From assembly GCF_040712315.1 (NCBI RefSeq), contig NC_134015.1:56683964-56747963 (forward strand): a stretch of 64,000 bases of DNA, given 5' to 3'. The translations under genes were made by a program, and so were the position numbers. Below the pieces are notes generated by a model, which did not search any database, was not told the origin of the DNA, and saw only the letters and a list, made by a program, of their open reading frames with translations. The stretch is from Castanea sativa. Lineage: Eukaryota > Streptophyta > Magnoliopsida > Fagales > Fagaceae. Shown here one piece after another: positions 24,400 to 37,800 of the stretch (positions within the stretch are counted from its first letter, which is position 1; the number at the start of each line of letters is the position of its first letter).

Positions 24400-25760
24400 T
24401 GCAGAAGTGTCTTGTCTTTAATTTGAAATCAGAATTTGTTTTGTTCTTCATTACTTCTTGTGGTCTTTCCTCAACATGGTATATAACACCTGCCATGCTA
24501 ACTTACATAAGGACTAACTTATATAAGGAAGCTTTAAGACTCTTACCTTTTAAACTTTCCAACCCCCATTCAGCAACCTTAGTTCAGTTTGTTTCAGGAG
24601 AGTCTATGATGAATCTGTTCATAACTTCACTCCACAATCTTTTTGAGAAACTGCATTCAGAATATAGTTGGTCTCAACATCTGATACTAGGGAACTTACG
24701 GTACTGTTAACATCACATTTTTTACTTAGTGAACTAGCTTTCTGAAGGGAGACACCCATCAATCTAGGTACAGCTACTGCTTCTGCCCAAGATGAATAAT
24801 CACAAACCAGAATAAGATTTATAAGTAAAGGAAAAATAATAAAATAACTTCTCTGTCCAATAAAAACATTTTCCAAATAATAGGTGGTTTCAGAATTTTT
24901 CTTGTAGATGAATTCAAAGATTGTTGACTACAACGGATTGATTAGTTTCCACAGAAAGCAATGGATTCTTGGAGATGAAAAGTTTATTTTATCTTACATT
25001 AAGTTGCAAAGGTTTAATTTACTGAATGATTAGTCTAAGGCCATTGTCTTGTGAGGTCAATGATAGGGAAGAAGGACCATGGCATGCCTCATTACCTTAT
25101 CAAGGTGAGAAGGGAAGTCTAAAAATTAGTAGCTCTTGAGCATGTTTACTTGGGTGATAGCTGAGTGTAAGAAGCTTATTATCATTTTCTCATTTTTATT
25201 TTTAAGTTTCAAATGATAAAATGGGAAATACTACCTTCTGCTCAATTCTACATACAACATAAGCGACCCATTACATAGTTCCGACATGTATGATATGTTG
25301 ACAGGATATCATGGATGCATCTGGTGTGACACTGGTTAAATTGGACCTTACAACATTGTATAAATGCCCCTTGGCCTTAATAGGTCTATCTATTTCTCCA
25401 ATGTCCTGCAGAGGAGGTTTGCTCTTGGGTGATAGCTGAGTGTAAGAAGCTTATTATCATTTTCTCATTTTTATTTTTAAGTTTCAAATGATAAAATGGG
25501 AAATACTACCTTCTGCTCAATTCTACATACAACATAAGCGTCCCATTACATAGTTCCGACATGTATGATATGTTGACAGGATATCATGGATGCATCTGGT
25601 GTGACACTGGTTAAATTGGACCTTACAGCATTGTATAAATGCCCCTTGGCCTTAATAGGTCTATCTATTTCTCCAATGTCCTCCAGAGGAGGTTTGCTCT
25701 GTGTAGAAACCAGAGAATTGGACCTAAGTGGATTCCAGACAAGTGTTTTCCTTCAATACA
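24400..25760 (-). mobile_element. Degenerate LINE fragments
   Basis: Segments near 24540-24690 and 25638-25760 are similar to the minus-strand LINE at 43430-43990. Shared blocks include aaactttccaacccccattca, tttgtttcagga, ctccaatgtcc and agaaaccagagaatt. No open frame survives. A 275-base piece is tandemly doubled (25149-25700). Confidence 0.5.
25149..25700. repeat. 275-bp tandem duplication
   Basis: Copies at 25149-25423 and 25424-25700 are nearly identical, beginning cttgggtgatagctgag and ending gaggaggtttgct. Differences are single bases (for example gcgaccc versus gcgtccc), so the event is young. Confidence 0.95.
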
Positions 25761-25906
25761 CTTAAAATTTTTTATGAGTGATGTTATGATCATATATATA
25801 ATATTAAGTAGATTTACTAATTTAATTAAGATTTATTTGGTAGATGATTCTTGATGGTGTTCAAATATTCATGTGTTATTAGATGAAAGTAATTATTTGA
25901 TACAAA

Positions 25907-26040
25907 TCTATATAATATCTAAAAATTGAAGCGTATCATTTATTACTTCTACGCTCTTGTTGAGCTACATCAGTGTAGCATTTTTGTGCAATTCAGTTCA
26001 TTTTGGTCCACATTGGCCCTGTTTGGTCCACTTTGGTCTA
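25907..26040 (+). mobile_element. Helitron-like 5' terminus
   Basis: It starts TC after A (aaatctatataatatc), with gttgagctacatcagtg and repeated ttcagttcattttggtcca. The same sequence sits at 17323-17456. A convincing hairpin-CTAG 3' partner downstream was not found. Confidence 0.4.
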
Positions 26041-26044
26041 TTCG

Positions 26045-26312
26045 ATCCATTTCGGTACACATACAAATCCATATGACTAAAGTAATGGTTGAAAACCCAA
26101 GTTGAATATATTAAATGAACTTATAATTTATCATTTATTCTTTAATTGTGTTATTACCAAGGTTGTCAAAATCGGGATTCTACATCTCTTCGGTCCATTT
26201 CAGTACACATACAAATCCATATGACTAAAGTAATGGTTGAATACCTAAGTTGAATATATTGAATGAACTTATAGTTTATCCTTTATTCTTTAATTGTGTT
26301 ATTACTTATTAC
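26045..26312. repeat. Tandem duplication, period about 153 bp
   Basis: The block ggtacacatacaaatccata, then ctaaagtaatggttgaa and ctttaattgtgttattac, occurs at about 26045-26158 and again at about 26198-26312 with minor changes. Confidence 0.85.
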
Positions 26313-26833
26313 TAATCAGAATCATCTTTATTGATGTACTCAGCTCAAACTTTTATTTTATTTATTTAGTTTTACTTGTTAACTATGCAACTGTTTATAG
26401 TCTACTAGTGCATCCAAACATGATTCTTGACAATTTGGAATTAGAAACTTCTCATCGTCTAATTTGTCATTCAGAAACCAAGATCAAATAAATGGGCCAT
26501 GGGATGCTTGTCAGCAGAGATGATTGTCCTACTGCCAATAGTACAGGTTTTGGTGCTACTACCACCACTACACGGTCTTTGGGTGTCTCTGGGATTGAGG
26601 CTGATGATGATGATGGAGTGGAACTGGTTTTAGAAACTCAAAAGATCAAAAAAGATCTCACAAAGATCACCTGAAAGCATGTGTGTGTATACATATTCAT
26701 CTAAACATTTGTTTTTGTGTGTGACTATTTCTCTGTTTGGCTGCAAGGAAACTTGAGGAAAATTAATGTAGAAAGGTTACAAAGCTTTGAATATTATCTT
26801 GTTTTGATGTTTTAGTTTTGGGGAATCATATGG

Positions 26834-26972
26834 GCTTGTTTGGTTTAGTATTTCAAACTTACATTTTTACATTTTAGATAACATTACACACATTTCTACA
26901 CACTTTTTCACTCACATGTATTTCAAAAAACTACAAAAATCTCATCTCAAACTACTCTACCAAACACCCCCA
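26834..26972. mobile_element. Short MITE, hAT-like ends
   Basis: It begins gggcttgtttggtttagta and ends ctctaccaaacaccccc, inverted relative to each other. It is about 139 bp, AT-rich and non-coding. The target duplication is unclear. Confidence 0.55.
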
Positions 26973-29900
26973 TAATGCTTGACTAACATAGGCTGAAACA
27001 GTGGTGCTGGGCTTAGTTCTTGAGTTCTCAACTTTCTGGGTTTCTTTTGAAACATATAAATTTTGTTTTCTTATCCTGTATTTTTCATAGAAACTGGACA
27101 AGTGACAAAATTCTAGGGTTTATACTTTCTTATGGTTTTGTTTTCAGAACACATAAGCACAGCTCCAGCAAGCCAGTTGTGTTTGGCTTTGCTAGAAATT
27201 TCTTTCCCTAACATAAAATGCAATTTTTTTTTAACTAAGAAAGTATAGCTTATTGTAGGTTATGTTGTTTTTTATATATGTTTTCTGATGGTACCAGTTG
27301 GAGCAATGCCAGAAACCTTTGGAGTAGAATATAATTGTTTATTTGGGGACAGTTTGTGGGAAGACCCACATTGTTGTATTGCTTATACACAAGTTGAGTC
27401 ACTTGATAGGGAAGCACAGGAAGAAGATATGCATCTTTTTGCCCCTGCGGTGGCTCTGGTTCAGCAGGGAAGCTACTATTTACCATGTTGGTTTTGTAAT
27501 TTGATGTTCAGTTTTGGGCTGTATTTAAGTTTGAGGCAATTTTTCTAGTTTTTATGGATTGTACGTTGCACAGTAATGAAGTTGTGTGCTCCTTGGCTTG
27601 GCTGAGGTGGAGGGTCTTCAGGCGGTGAGAAGGGAGCTGGGCTATTGGTTGTTAGTGCTTATGTATGCAATTTCTTATTGTGATTCTAGATTTTGATTAG
27701 GGGCTTTCTGATTCTAATTGGTTCAATTTCACCTTGGAAGGGAGTTTGGCATTTAATAAATTGGATCATGATTATATTGTGAGCTCATTACTCCTTGAAA
27801 AATATTAACAAAAAAAAAAAAAGGCTGGACAATCAGAAAATACATAAGCATCAATTTCTAGCGTTGAGGTTTCAATTGCTAGAAATTAGTCAACCTTGAT
27901 TGTGCAAAAGCGTGGGCTTACTCTTCTAACAACATGGTGATATGTAGAGTTTAAGAAAATAATAAGGCATTGTGTGGTCTCTTTATCTGATAATTGGGGT
28001 CTCATTCGTCAATTGATGATTGATAATAGCCAAAAAAAAAAAAATGCAAAACTGTAATTATGCAAGACCTAGTAGAACTAAAAGCTCTAAAGAGGAATTT
28101 GACCTTTAGAGACTGAGACAACCCCTTGATCCCATTCTTGAAAATGAGGGAAAACAAGTTTTAGAATAACGTTTGCACTACTCACACTGCTGCCTTCATT
28201 ACTTCTGTGCTCTTCCGTCATAAATTTATATAAAAGATCTCAATTATTTTTTACTTTTCTTTGTGATTTGGTGAGAAATTACTTTTCCATCCCTTTTACC
28301 CACATTAACACTGCCTCATTTTTCAAAAATATTTATTTGTTTTAAATTCCTTGTAAATCAATTTTTTCCAAACTTGGATCTGTCCTACATGATTTGTCAT
28401 TTATTTTTTTATTTGATTTTAGATTTGTGCACTTCTGTTAAGGCTATCACAATTTGATTTTAGATCATATATAGTTTTTGGCCAGTCAAATTTTCTTTGG
28501 CATTCTAGCTTACTGATTAATTATTGGTGGGATGTGATGTTCATTATTGAAGATTTGAAGTTTAAGAAATTTTTAAACATGGGAAATTTTTATTGCAAAA
28601 TGGGCAACCTTACTTCAGAAATAGATAGATTAACATTGCCATATGTATATGCTTTCTATTCTATTGGATAAACATCATAAACACTTAAAACTTATGAGGT
28701 TCGTGATGATTGTTGTTTGTAGGTTATAGTTGAATTAGATTGGCACAGATAGAAAAGAAAAATAAATTAGAATATGTGATTGCCAACACTTCACATCGTT
28801 TAAGTGGTCATGGCAGTAACATATGAGAGAATCATACTGCTTGTATATATGATCTGTGTGGGATTGGGTACAATGCCGGTGTCTGCTGAAATTTTAATGG
28901 GACAATGTCTTGATTTGGGATAGTGTTGATAGATCTCATGCGCATGATTTGACCTATTCTCTATATCTCAACTTGCACTATAAAATAAATTTTCAAAAGT
29001 TATATGAGCCCTTATGTATTATTTATTTTTCTTAAACTTAAACAATGGTTTTTTAATTAAGGAAAAATGATAGAATGAGAAGCTTTATACAAACCTCAAT
29101 GCTAGCAAACCACAGTTTTGGACATTCTTAATGTTCTGGTTCTCTGGTGGGTTTTTAAACACACCTTAGTAAATGAAACAACAAGAGAAACTTTGTTCAT
29201 AGATGCCCTGACTTTCAATTAATTCCCAAGCATCTTTGTGTTTTCTAGTTTGGTGCTCCCTTTTACTAGACATCAATTAGTTCTTCTTACAGTCATTAAG
29301 GATGTCCTTGCTGTAAATTAGAGTTATGCTGATATATTGGCTCTCAAGCTGTCAATTTTTTTGTTTGGGGGGCGAGGGTTGTGCAGATTGTTGTTTACAC
29401 TGCGTCTCCTGCAGATCATGATTCATGCTCATGTATATGGGCAAATGCCAGTGAATTGAGTGTTATCTTCTGGAGGTGAAGAGGACTTGTTGATGACTGC
29501 AGAAATGGTGGTTGGTTCTGCTTCTGCTGATGACTGTGCTGTCCTTTGATGAGTTCAGCTTCTAAGTGGGGAAAGAGGCTTTTCATAGGATGTATTCCAA
29601 TTGAAGCTACTATTGATAATATGCAGTTGCATTTCAGTCAGTTTGGCCACGCTTTGGACTTGTATCTTCCCATGGTAAAAGTAGTGGATTTGCATCTAGG
29701 TTAATTGAGAATGGTGTTGAGGGTTTGCTGATGAATATTACTTACTGCATCTTTTTTCTTGACAACTATTTCAAAATGCTTAAACCATGGCCATGCAGCA
29801 TGTAATTGGATGTGTTGTTAAACCTTCTTGGGTTTGTTAAGGTTTTATATGGGCTTGCTTGCCGAGAGATACTTTTACCACCTTATCTATATAGCAAAAA

Positions 29901-31300
29901 TTCAAAATTGCACAAGACTATTAATGGCTAAAATCAAGATGTTGAGATGTGACTACAAGGCGGAAAATGAATACATGATTGAACACTTAAAGGTAGCACT
30001 ATATGGAAAACAAATGAAAAATATTCTGCAAAATTCATCCTGGGATGCAAATTGAAATTTAGTAACTCTTTAGAGGCTTTTCCTGGTGCTAATTGATTGC
30101 ATGGTTTTTTTGCGTTGCTATTTGCACATCATGTAAATTGATTTTGTACTGTAATTGCGTATGCTTTGTAGTATGTATCACATCCTTTTGGGTGTTGCCC
30201 ATATGTTTTTGGCTAGACTAATATCATGATGCATTTTTCTTCAGGATGAAAAGAATGACATGTCATAGGGGATTTTGATTTTGTGACATTTGCTGATGAA
30301 ATTTTAGCTGAGTATGCTTCTCAAAAAGTACATTGGATAATTGGGCAGAGGAGTGTCCTAGATGTCATCATGATATGCCTCTTGTCGGCATTGGGATGTG
30401 CTTGGGCCTAATAGGCATTGGGACGTGGGTAGCCGGAGTATCAAAGGAAAGAGCCTCAGAAATTCCTTATTATCTCAGAGAAACTCAAGAATTCTTGGAG
30501 AGGTCAAAATAGAGGAAAGCATATGAAGAGTTTGAGAAAAGATGTCAAGTTTAGGTTGATGTTTAAAGGAAGTGGCTACAACTTTATCCTAAATAGAGTT
30601 CTCCATTGTAACTGGTTTGTGCCTCGTTTCATCCTTCATGACCTCTGGTTAAAAGTTTGCTAGTGGCTGGGTTTGTGATTGTTTTGTTTGTAAAAACACG
30701 ATGTTGGGTATGATTAGCACCAATTAGTGCTGTAGTTTAGTCTAAAGACTCGCATGTCTGTGTAGAACTGGGTTGGGATGATATAACACTGTTTTCATGC
30801 TGAGAAAGGAGTTTATGTCAGGGTAAATGCCTTTGTTGTAGTGGACTAGCTAAAGTCTCAGTGTTTCAAGTGTTTCTGTTTGTATTGGTGTGTCTCATAT
30901 GAATAATAATTTCTGAATTATCCAAAATGATAAAAAAACAGGAGTCGTTCACATTTCTTTTGTGTAGATGCAACAATTTTTGAGTCTTGAGGAGTAAGGA
31001 GATGCACCTAGACTAGGCGCTTAACACTATAATGTCTTAATATGCTTGATGGTTGCATTTGTCATTGGCTTCCCACTTTAGCACCTTTGTATTTCATCCC
31101 TCTTTTGTCATTGTATTTCCCATTTTAGACTAGGAATATAGCTTCTGATGTGCCACACATCAAACCTTGTTCACATGAAAGTCACCATTAAAATGAGGCC
31201 ATTAGCACTAGGCAATGATTATGAGAGTAGTATATACGAGTTAAGTTTTTCAAGGAATTGCAAACTTCAACAATTCAAAGAACATATGATGCAGGCCAAA
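26973..31300. other. Intergenic, no supported gene
   Basis: Several short frames occur. The longest is 27288-27548, plus strand, 86 codons, beginning MVPVGAMPETFG. None matches a family I know, and none has gene-like splice context. A segment at 27965-28220 repeats part of 22290-22530. Scattered protein-like words (for example DFDFVTFADEILAEYASQK near 30268-30325) suggest decayed gene pieces of unknown origin. Confidence 0.45.
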
Positions 31301-31690
31301 AATAAAAGTAACAAGGAAAGTAAAGATAAACCTAAGAATTAGCACTTAGGGTCACTTGGAATCAGCACTTAAGCCGTTAGGAATCAACACCCAACTATTG
31401 GAAAATATCCAATCTGAATTTCATTAATCATGTCTATCTTCCGATAAAAATAAACTAGGCTCTTATATAGAGCTAGAGCTCTCAAGAAATAAAGAGATAG
31501 TAAAAGATAACAACCAATGAAAACTAATCTTAACTGAACTCAAATACTAATCCCTGTCTAATCTCAAATCTAATCCCTATCCGAATAAAAGTTTACAATT
31601 ATCCAATTTTCTATGAGATAAATACAAAAATCTGAAAATGTAAATTCTAAAATAACTTTGGTTTTGCTCTTGCGTTAACATAGTTGCATT
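31300..31690 (-). mobile_element. Possible LTR remnant, minus strand
   Basis: Read on the minus strand it has a TATA-like ctctatataagagcc (around 31455-31470) preceded by AT-rich sequence. This is typical of a retroelement U3-R region. No matching partner or ends were defined. Confidence 0.3.
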
Positions 31691-32099
31691 CTATGTGAGA
31701 AAGATTAAATAGCCTATTGGCATTTGAGTGCATATTAATGTTGCATCTTGTGCGTTTGTCATTGTGTTTCCACTTTAGCATGTATGCTCTTCACATCTAA
31801 ATTTGTTGAAGTTGCTGATGGACACACATTCTCATATCAAATTTCATAATTTTGTAGACTTGTGCAATTATGAGTGGTCAATGAAAAGTGGTGGGTAGAA
31901 AAATTAACAATTATGAAATTAGGGTGCAAGTAGGTGTGTCCCTAGAATTTTTCAAATTTGTTTTCTTGGAAGTTACTGTTTGGACCTGATGGAGTTATGG
32001 AAGATTAAAATGCTATTACTTTGCAAATTCACCTATTCAAGAATTATTTTATTGGGTTCTCGTGTGAAATCCAATTGAAGTGAAAGGCGTGCCCTTTTA

Positions 32100-32600
32100 A
32101 TGGTCTAAGTATGAGTTTTTTGGGTTAAAACAATTTTTAATTTGGGTATTTATTTTATTAGGAGGGGAAAATCTGTAATTTTTGCGAATTAAGGGTATTT
32201 TGGCAATTTAGTTGAGTCTAGAATCTTCTAAGGTATTCTAAGTATCTTAGGTTTGTTTACTTTGGGTCCAAGTTAGTATTTACTAACTTGTATTTGTAGT
32301 CCTAATACTAGTACGAATCCTATTACTACTAGTACAAGTAAGAGTCTTTATATATATTATGTTCAATTTATTCAAGGAATAGAATGAGTTGATTAATAAA
32401 ATTTAGTGTTTTGAGCAATAGGCATTTTGGCCTTGTTGTTTCTTTCTCCATCTCTCTATCTCTTCTTTCTTTCTAAGGTTACTATTCATGGGTACTGTTC
32501 AAAGCCCCTAAAAAGCCCTAACTTTTCTCTAATTCTTGTTCTTTCTTAACCCTAGACCCACCGCAACTAAACGTAGACAAATTCCTAATTTGTCCTACAT
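32100..32600 (+). mobile_element. Possible solo LTR or LTR remnant, plus strand
   Basis: It contains repeated ctaatactagtac-type motifs and a TATA-like ctttatatatatta near 32345. A pyrimidine-rich stretch and a ggttactattcatggg segment follow. This arrangement resembles LTR promoter regions in plants. Ends and target duplication are not defined. Confidence 0.3.
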
Positions 32601-33511
32601 CAAGACCACTTTTCCATACTGTGAGAAGAGAGAGAGAAGAAAAACAATTTAGTAGTGAAAAGAGAGAAAAGAAACTGATGGAGATAAAGAAAAGAGCCGT
32701 CACTCAATTAGACTATAAATATAGCTTGTGACATGCCACATCAAACATTGTTCACAAGAGAGTCACCTTTAACCATTATCTTCCAAGAAATTGCTCAATT
32801 AGTCTAGGAAAATTGACTCATCAAAAAAATTAGTTTAGGAAAATTGCTTCTAACATGCCACATCAAACCTTGTTTACGAGAAAGTCATCAATAAATACAA
32901 GGCCATCAACCCTAGGCAATTATTATAAGAGCCGTGATACATGTGGTTAAGATTTTCAAGGAATTTTTCTTAAACTTTTAAAGGACATATGTAGTTGCAT
33001 CCTATATGAGACAGATTAAGTACGCCTAAGTCTATTGCGCATGTGAATGCAAATTGATGTTTCATTTAGAGTTCTTTCAATAAATAAAGAACTAAAGAAC
33101 AATCATTTGCCTCAATAATAATACTAATGTTGACTAAATAATTTTTTTTCTTCATGAAAATAAAGTGCAAATAAAATGCTACGAGAGGGTATCTCATGCG
33201 CTAGGCGCATACAAGATTTTTTCAAATGCTACATGATGTTATGAGTCCAATTTAAGTATTTAAAAATAAAGGCAAAAATAATAAATGGCTAAACTTTAAG
33301 TATGTAAATGGTTTTAACAAAAAGAAAAAAAAAAAAAGAGAATGTAAATGATATATATATTTTTTAGAATAATGTAAATGGTAATTTAATGGAAAGGAAG
33401 ACTGCTTTGTTGACTTGACAAACCACACATTTTACAAATTTTGAAGTAGTGAATTAAAAAAAGGAAAAAAAAAGAAAAAGAAAAAGCGCGCCAACTCCGA
33501 CAATTTCTTTT
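32601..33511. other. Intergenic, nothing recognised
   Basis: AT-rich with A runs (33316-33337) and a small palindrome atgcgctaggcgcat at 33198-33212. No gene is supported. Confidence 0.6.
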
Positions 33512-34569
33512 GAGAAATCCTTCAGTCAGGTACTGGTGTAAAGAAGGCATTTTACACCACTAATGATGTGCTGCCACGTCATATATCCATTGACCTTACA
33601 ATACACTCTTGCACACACAAGTATAACTCAATTAAACCAAAAAAAAAAAATTCTCAACAAACCATCAGACCTGAGAAGCTCCAACGCCTCTCCTCTACCC
33701 CGCCGTTGGAGCCGCCGCACACATTGGTCAAGAGCTAGCGTCGCCGCACCGGATTCTCATCAAGGTATCACAAATTTAATGGAATTTTGGGTCCGGCTTC
33801 CTTCTCATTCTCTCCTTTTTTTTTTTTTTTTTCGAGACGTGGGTTTGTGATTTTAAGCTCAAAAGAGAGAGTCTTTAAGGTTTTTTCAATAAACCCATTT
33901 GATTTTAAGCACAAGGAAGAAAGAGAAATTGAAACAAGCCCATTAGATTTTTTTCTCTCTCTCTCTCTCTTTATTGTTTCCACAGAATTTTTAAGACATG
34001 GGTTTTGTGATTTTAAGCACAAAAAAAACAAAGTTCTTGAAGCTTTTGCTGCAAACCCACATCCGTGTCATTTTTTTTTTCTTAATCTTCTTTTCCTTAA
34101 ATGTGATAGTCATTATCATTAATACGTATTCGAAATCCCAATGTTTCAGTGTTCTTGCTTTTCAATTTAACACCCAATGTTTCACTGTCCTTCATCAAAC
34201 ACATCCCTACAGAAACTATCAGCCACTAAAGAACCATCTCCAGCAAGAACTCTTTTAGGAGCTCAAACATTTGACGTGGAGTGGAAAAATGAATTGGGTT
34301 TCAAAGCTCCAACCTTGACCGACGGGGAGGAACCAGTGCGACGGTGCCAGCTCTCGACCGATGTGTGCGGCAGCTCCAGCAGTGGGGTGGAGATGAGAGG
34401 CGTTGGAGCTTCTCAGGTCTGATGGGTGTTTGATAATTTTGTGTTTAATTGAGTTATACTTGTGCGTGCAAGAGTGTATTGTAAGATCAATGGAAATATG
34501 ACGTGGCGGCACTTCATTGGTGGCGTAAAGTGCCCTTCTTTACGCCAGGACCTGACTGAAGGTTCTCTC
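33512..34569. mobile_element. Element with 240-bp terminal inverted repeats, upstream of TNL
   Basis: The left arm (33512-33752) and right arm (34333-34569) are reverse complements at roughly 85-90 percent by eye. Shared blocks include cttcagtcagg/cctgactgaag, ccacgtcata, cttacaatacactcttgca and cagacctgagaagctccaac. The outer ends read gaga...ttctc. Long arms and about 1 kb length suggest a MULE-type or foldback element. A clean nine-base target duplication was not found. The interior (about 580 bp) is T- and A-rich with two similar stretches (gggtttgtgattttaagc near 33841 and gggttttgtgattttaagc near 34000). It ends only 250 bases before the TNL start codon. Confidence 0.75.
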
Positions 34570-34818
34570 TCTCGCACTGCAAGTCTGCAATGTCATATTC
34601 CTCATGCTAACCTCACCTTTATCTTTATTCTTATTCCCTTTCTTTGCAGCTCAACGCTAAGCTAACCCAATTCTCAATTTTCAACCTCACTTGCTTTCAT
34701 CTTCTAAGATTTTCCCGTCAGCAACTTTTCAGTTTACGCACAGAAATATAGTTCTTGTTTCTTTTTTTCAAGTGACTGAAATTTTTGGTCATTGATCCAA
34801 TTTCTTGCATATCCTTCT

Positions 34819-37800
34819 ATGTCCACTCTAACAGCTTCCTCCTCCTTCTCCTCCTCCTCCTCTTCTTCTTCTTCTTCTTCTTTGAAATACGATGTGTTCC
34901 TTAGTTTTTGCAGTGTTGACACCTGCAAGAATTTTACAGACCATCTCTACATTGCTTTGAGACAAAAGGGTATTATCACCTTCAGGAATGATGATGAGAT
35001 ACTTGAGCAAGGAAAATATATTTCTTCAGGGCTCTTGAAGGTAATAGAAGAGTCCAAGTATGCAATCATCTTTCTCTCAACAAACTATGCTTCTTCAAGG
35101 AGGTGCTTGATTGAACTAGCTAAGATTGTTGAATGCATAGAAGAGACCAAGTTGACAGTTTTGCCCATCTTTTACCACGTTGATGTCTATGATTTACGGA
35201 ACCAGACAGGTACTCTTGCTGAAGCCTTTGAGAAGCATGAAAAAGATTCCAAGGCTAACAAAGAGGATGTGCAAGCATGGAAAGCTGCTTTGAAAGAAGT
35301 GGGCAATATCTCTGGATGGGATTTACATGATAGGTAACATTTGTCTTTCGCTAGAGTACTTTTTGTTCACATTATTATCAATATGGTAATTTTTCTACAC
35401 TAATAGCTTGTTTGGATGGATGGGGAGTAGAGGGGAGTAGAGCAGAGGGTAAAGCTTTGCTGACATTCCCGTGGAATAACATGACCGATGTTATTTGCTT
35501 TTTCTAATCTGATTAACTAGAGAAAATTTCTGTTTGTCCCTTGTATATATATTATGAATTAGGAAATTATAAGCTCAAATTCGACTTTGGTTGAACAGCC
35601 TTTGCATTGCATGAGGCATGGTAGTCTATTACTGAATTACTCAATATGAACAAAAAAGAAAAAAAAAAGACTTGGTAATCCACATTATATAAATGATTTG
35701 TTGAGTAAATGAAGCTTTGCTTTTTTATAGTTTGCCTCAATTCAAATGCTTTCCTTCTTTTAGCTTAGAATGTCTAATACCTTTCGCACAAAAAAAAAAA
35801 AAAAAAAAAAATCACAAAATGGCTTATTCATGTGTAAACAAATTCCTAGTAGATAAACACATTATAACAAATATGTTATTGTTATATTTTGTGTGTGTGC
35901 GCATGTGCGTCACTTATACATTTTGCCCCCCTAAACTAAAATCTTGGCTTTGCTAGTTAATAACTATTATCTTGTAACAGGACTCAAGCTAAGTCCTGAT
36001 CGCGACAGTAGTGTTTTGACATATGCTTAATCATTATGCTTGTAATTTCCAAAGTTTGTAATATGCATGGTCTAATCCCATATAATTCTTCTTTTCGTAG
36101 TAGATTTCTCATGTGGTCATACCCATATCATTTTGCATTTGGCTTGCCTCCCATTTAAAACCCTCCCATTCTCTCCCATTTTTATTTTGATGGATGACAC
36201 ATGGCAAATAAATGATATAAAGGTTAAAAAAATGCCATGTCAAACGTAATTTATTTCTCACTACATTCTCCTCTTCTTTGCCTTTCTTTCTTGAGATTAC
36301 CAAATTTTAATTATGGTAATGATTTAGACCCCAAGTTGTAATTATGGCTAATTCCAATTTTAAGCTAGTCTACCAATTTATAGGCCAATGGTATACATCA
36401 TTAGCCAATTAACAATATAGCAAGAGCAAGCATGAATAATCAATTGAAAAAATCAATCACTACAAAATAAAGAGCACAATACCACATGATAACACTGCAT
36501 TTTCATCTAATTCTTGTTTCTTGTAGAATTTCTTCTTTGAGCAGTTAAAATGTTCTGGGCAAATAAATAGGCCAGAAGCATAAATATATAGTAAATAGTT
36601 AAATACTTCAATTGGTCTATCTGTTATACCTTTTTCTTATTGTGAAGATAAAAGAAATAGAAAAAAGAAGTATGAAAATTAAAATCTGAGAAACTTACAA
36701 AAAATGACATTCAAATTTGTCACACTCTAACTATCAGCTTATCAAAAAAAAAAAAAAAAGGCACACTCTTAGCTCATTAAACTATTACAATTAGAAGGAA
36801 ACACATGGTTCTCACATAGACTATCCGACATGACAAACAAGTCAAATCTCAATTAGGATGCTATATTATGCACTTTTTAGATTCCCCTTTTGCTCAATGA
36901 ATTTAGGATTGTATTTTGAATATTTTGTCTCCTATATTTATGCTATATGTTATACAGTCATCAAAACTATTGTTTTGCTATCTTCTTTGCAGGCATGAAT
37001 CAATAATTATCCAAGAAATCCTTGAAAGGATATCTAGTGAATTGAATCTTATATTTCAAAGTACCATTTCCAAGGAACTTGTAGGAATAGAATCCCCTGT
37101 TATGGAAATGTTGGATTTATATTTAGTTGAAGGGTTGGGTGGTGTTCGTTTTGTTGGGATTTGTGGGATGGGTGGAATGGGTAAAACAACTCTTGCACTA
37201 GAAATTTACGAAAGAATTTCTGGTAGCTTTGAAGCTAGCAGCTTTATAGCTAATGTAAGAGAAAAAACTAAAAATCATCTTCTAGTTTCTTTACAAGAAC
37301 AACTTCTTTCTAACATCCTTAAGGGAAGTAGAAAAAATATATCGAATGTTTTTGAGGGGATCAATGTTATAGGGAATAGACTACGTGACAAAAAGGTTCT
37401 TATTGTTCTTGACGATGTGGATGGAGATGAACAACTAGAAGCATTAGTTGGGAACCATGATTGGTTTGGTTCAGGGAGTAGAATCATTGTAACAAGTAGA
37501 GATAAGCACTTGTTAAAAAGACGTGGTATGAATGATATATATACAGTCAAGGGATTGAATGACAACGATGCTTTGCAGCTTTTTAGTTGGAGAGCTTTCA
37601 AGAAACCCTATCCTGAAGAAAATTATGTGGAATTGTCTAAGGACTTGGTGAATTATGCCAATGGCCTTCCTTTGGCTCTTAAGGTTTTAGGTTCTTTGTT
37701 GTTTGGAAAAAGAATAGATGAATGGAAAAGTGCCTTATATAAACTAAAACAAGAACCTGATAGAAACATTCTAAATGTACTTCAAATAAGTTTTGATGGT

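Noticed and set aside
27288..27548. 86-codon plus-strand frame (MVPVGAMPETFG...)
   Set aside because: No family recognised, no splice context and no leader. Possibly chance or a decayed fragment, so it is mentioned only in the intergenic entry.
33198..33212. Helitron 3' end at atgcgctaggcgcat
   Set aside because: CTAG lies inside the palindrome rather than about ten bases after it, and no 5' partner was seen.
34792..34818. Upstream extension of the TNL frame from a TTG
   Set aside because: Plant nuclear genes start at ATG. The first ATG in frame is at 34819, and the extra residues do not look like TIR sequence.
37275..37601. 108-codon minus-strand frame
   Set aside because: It is antisense to the NB-ARC exon with no independent support.
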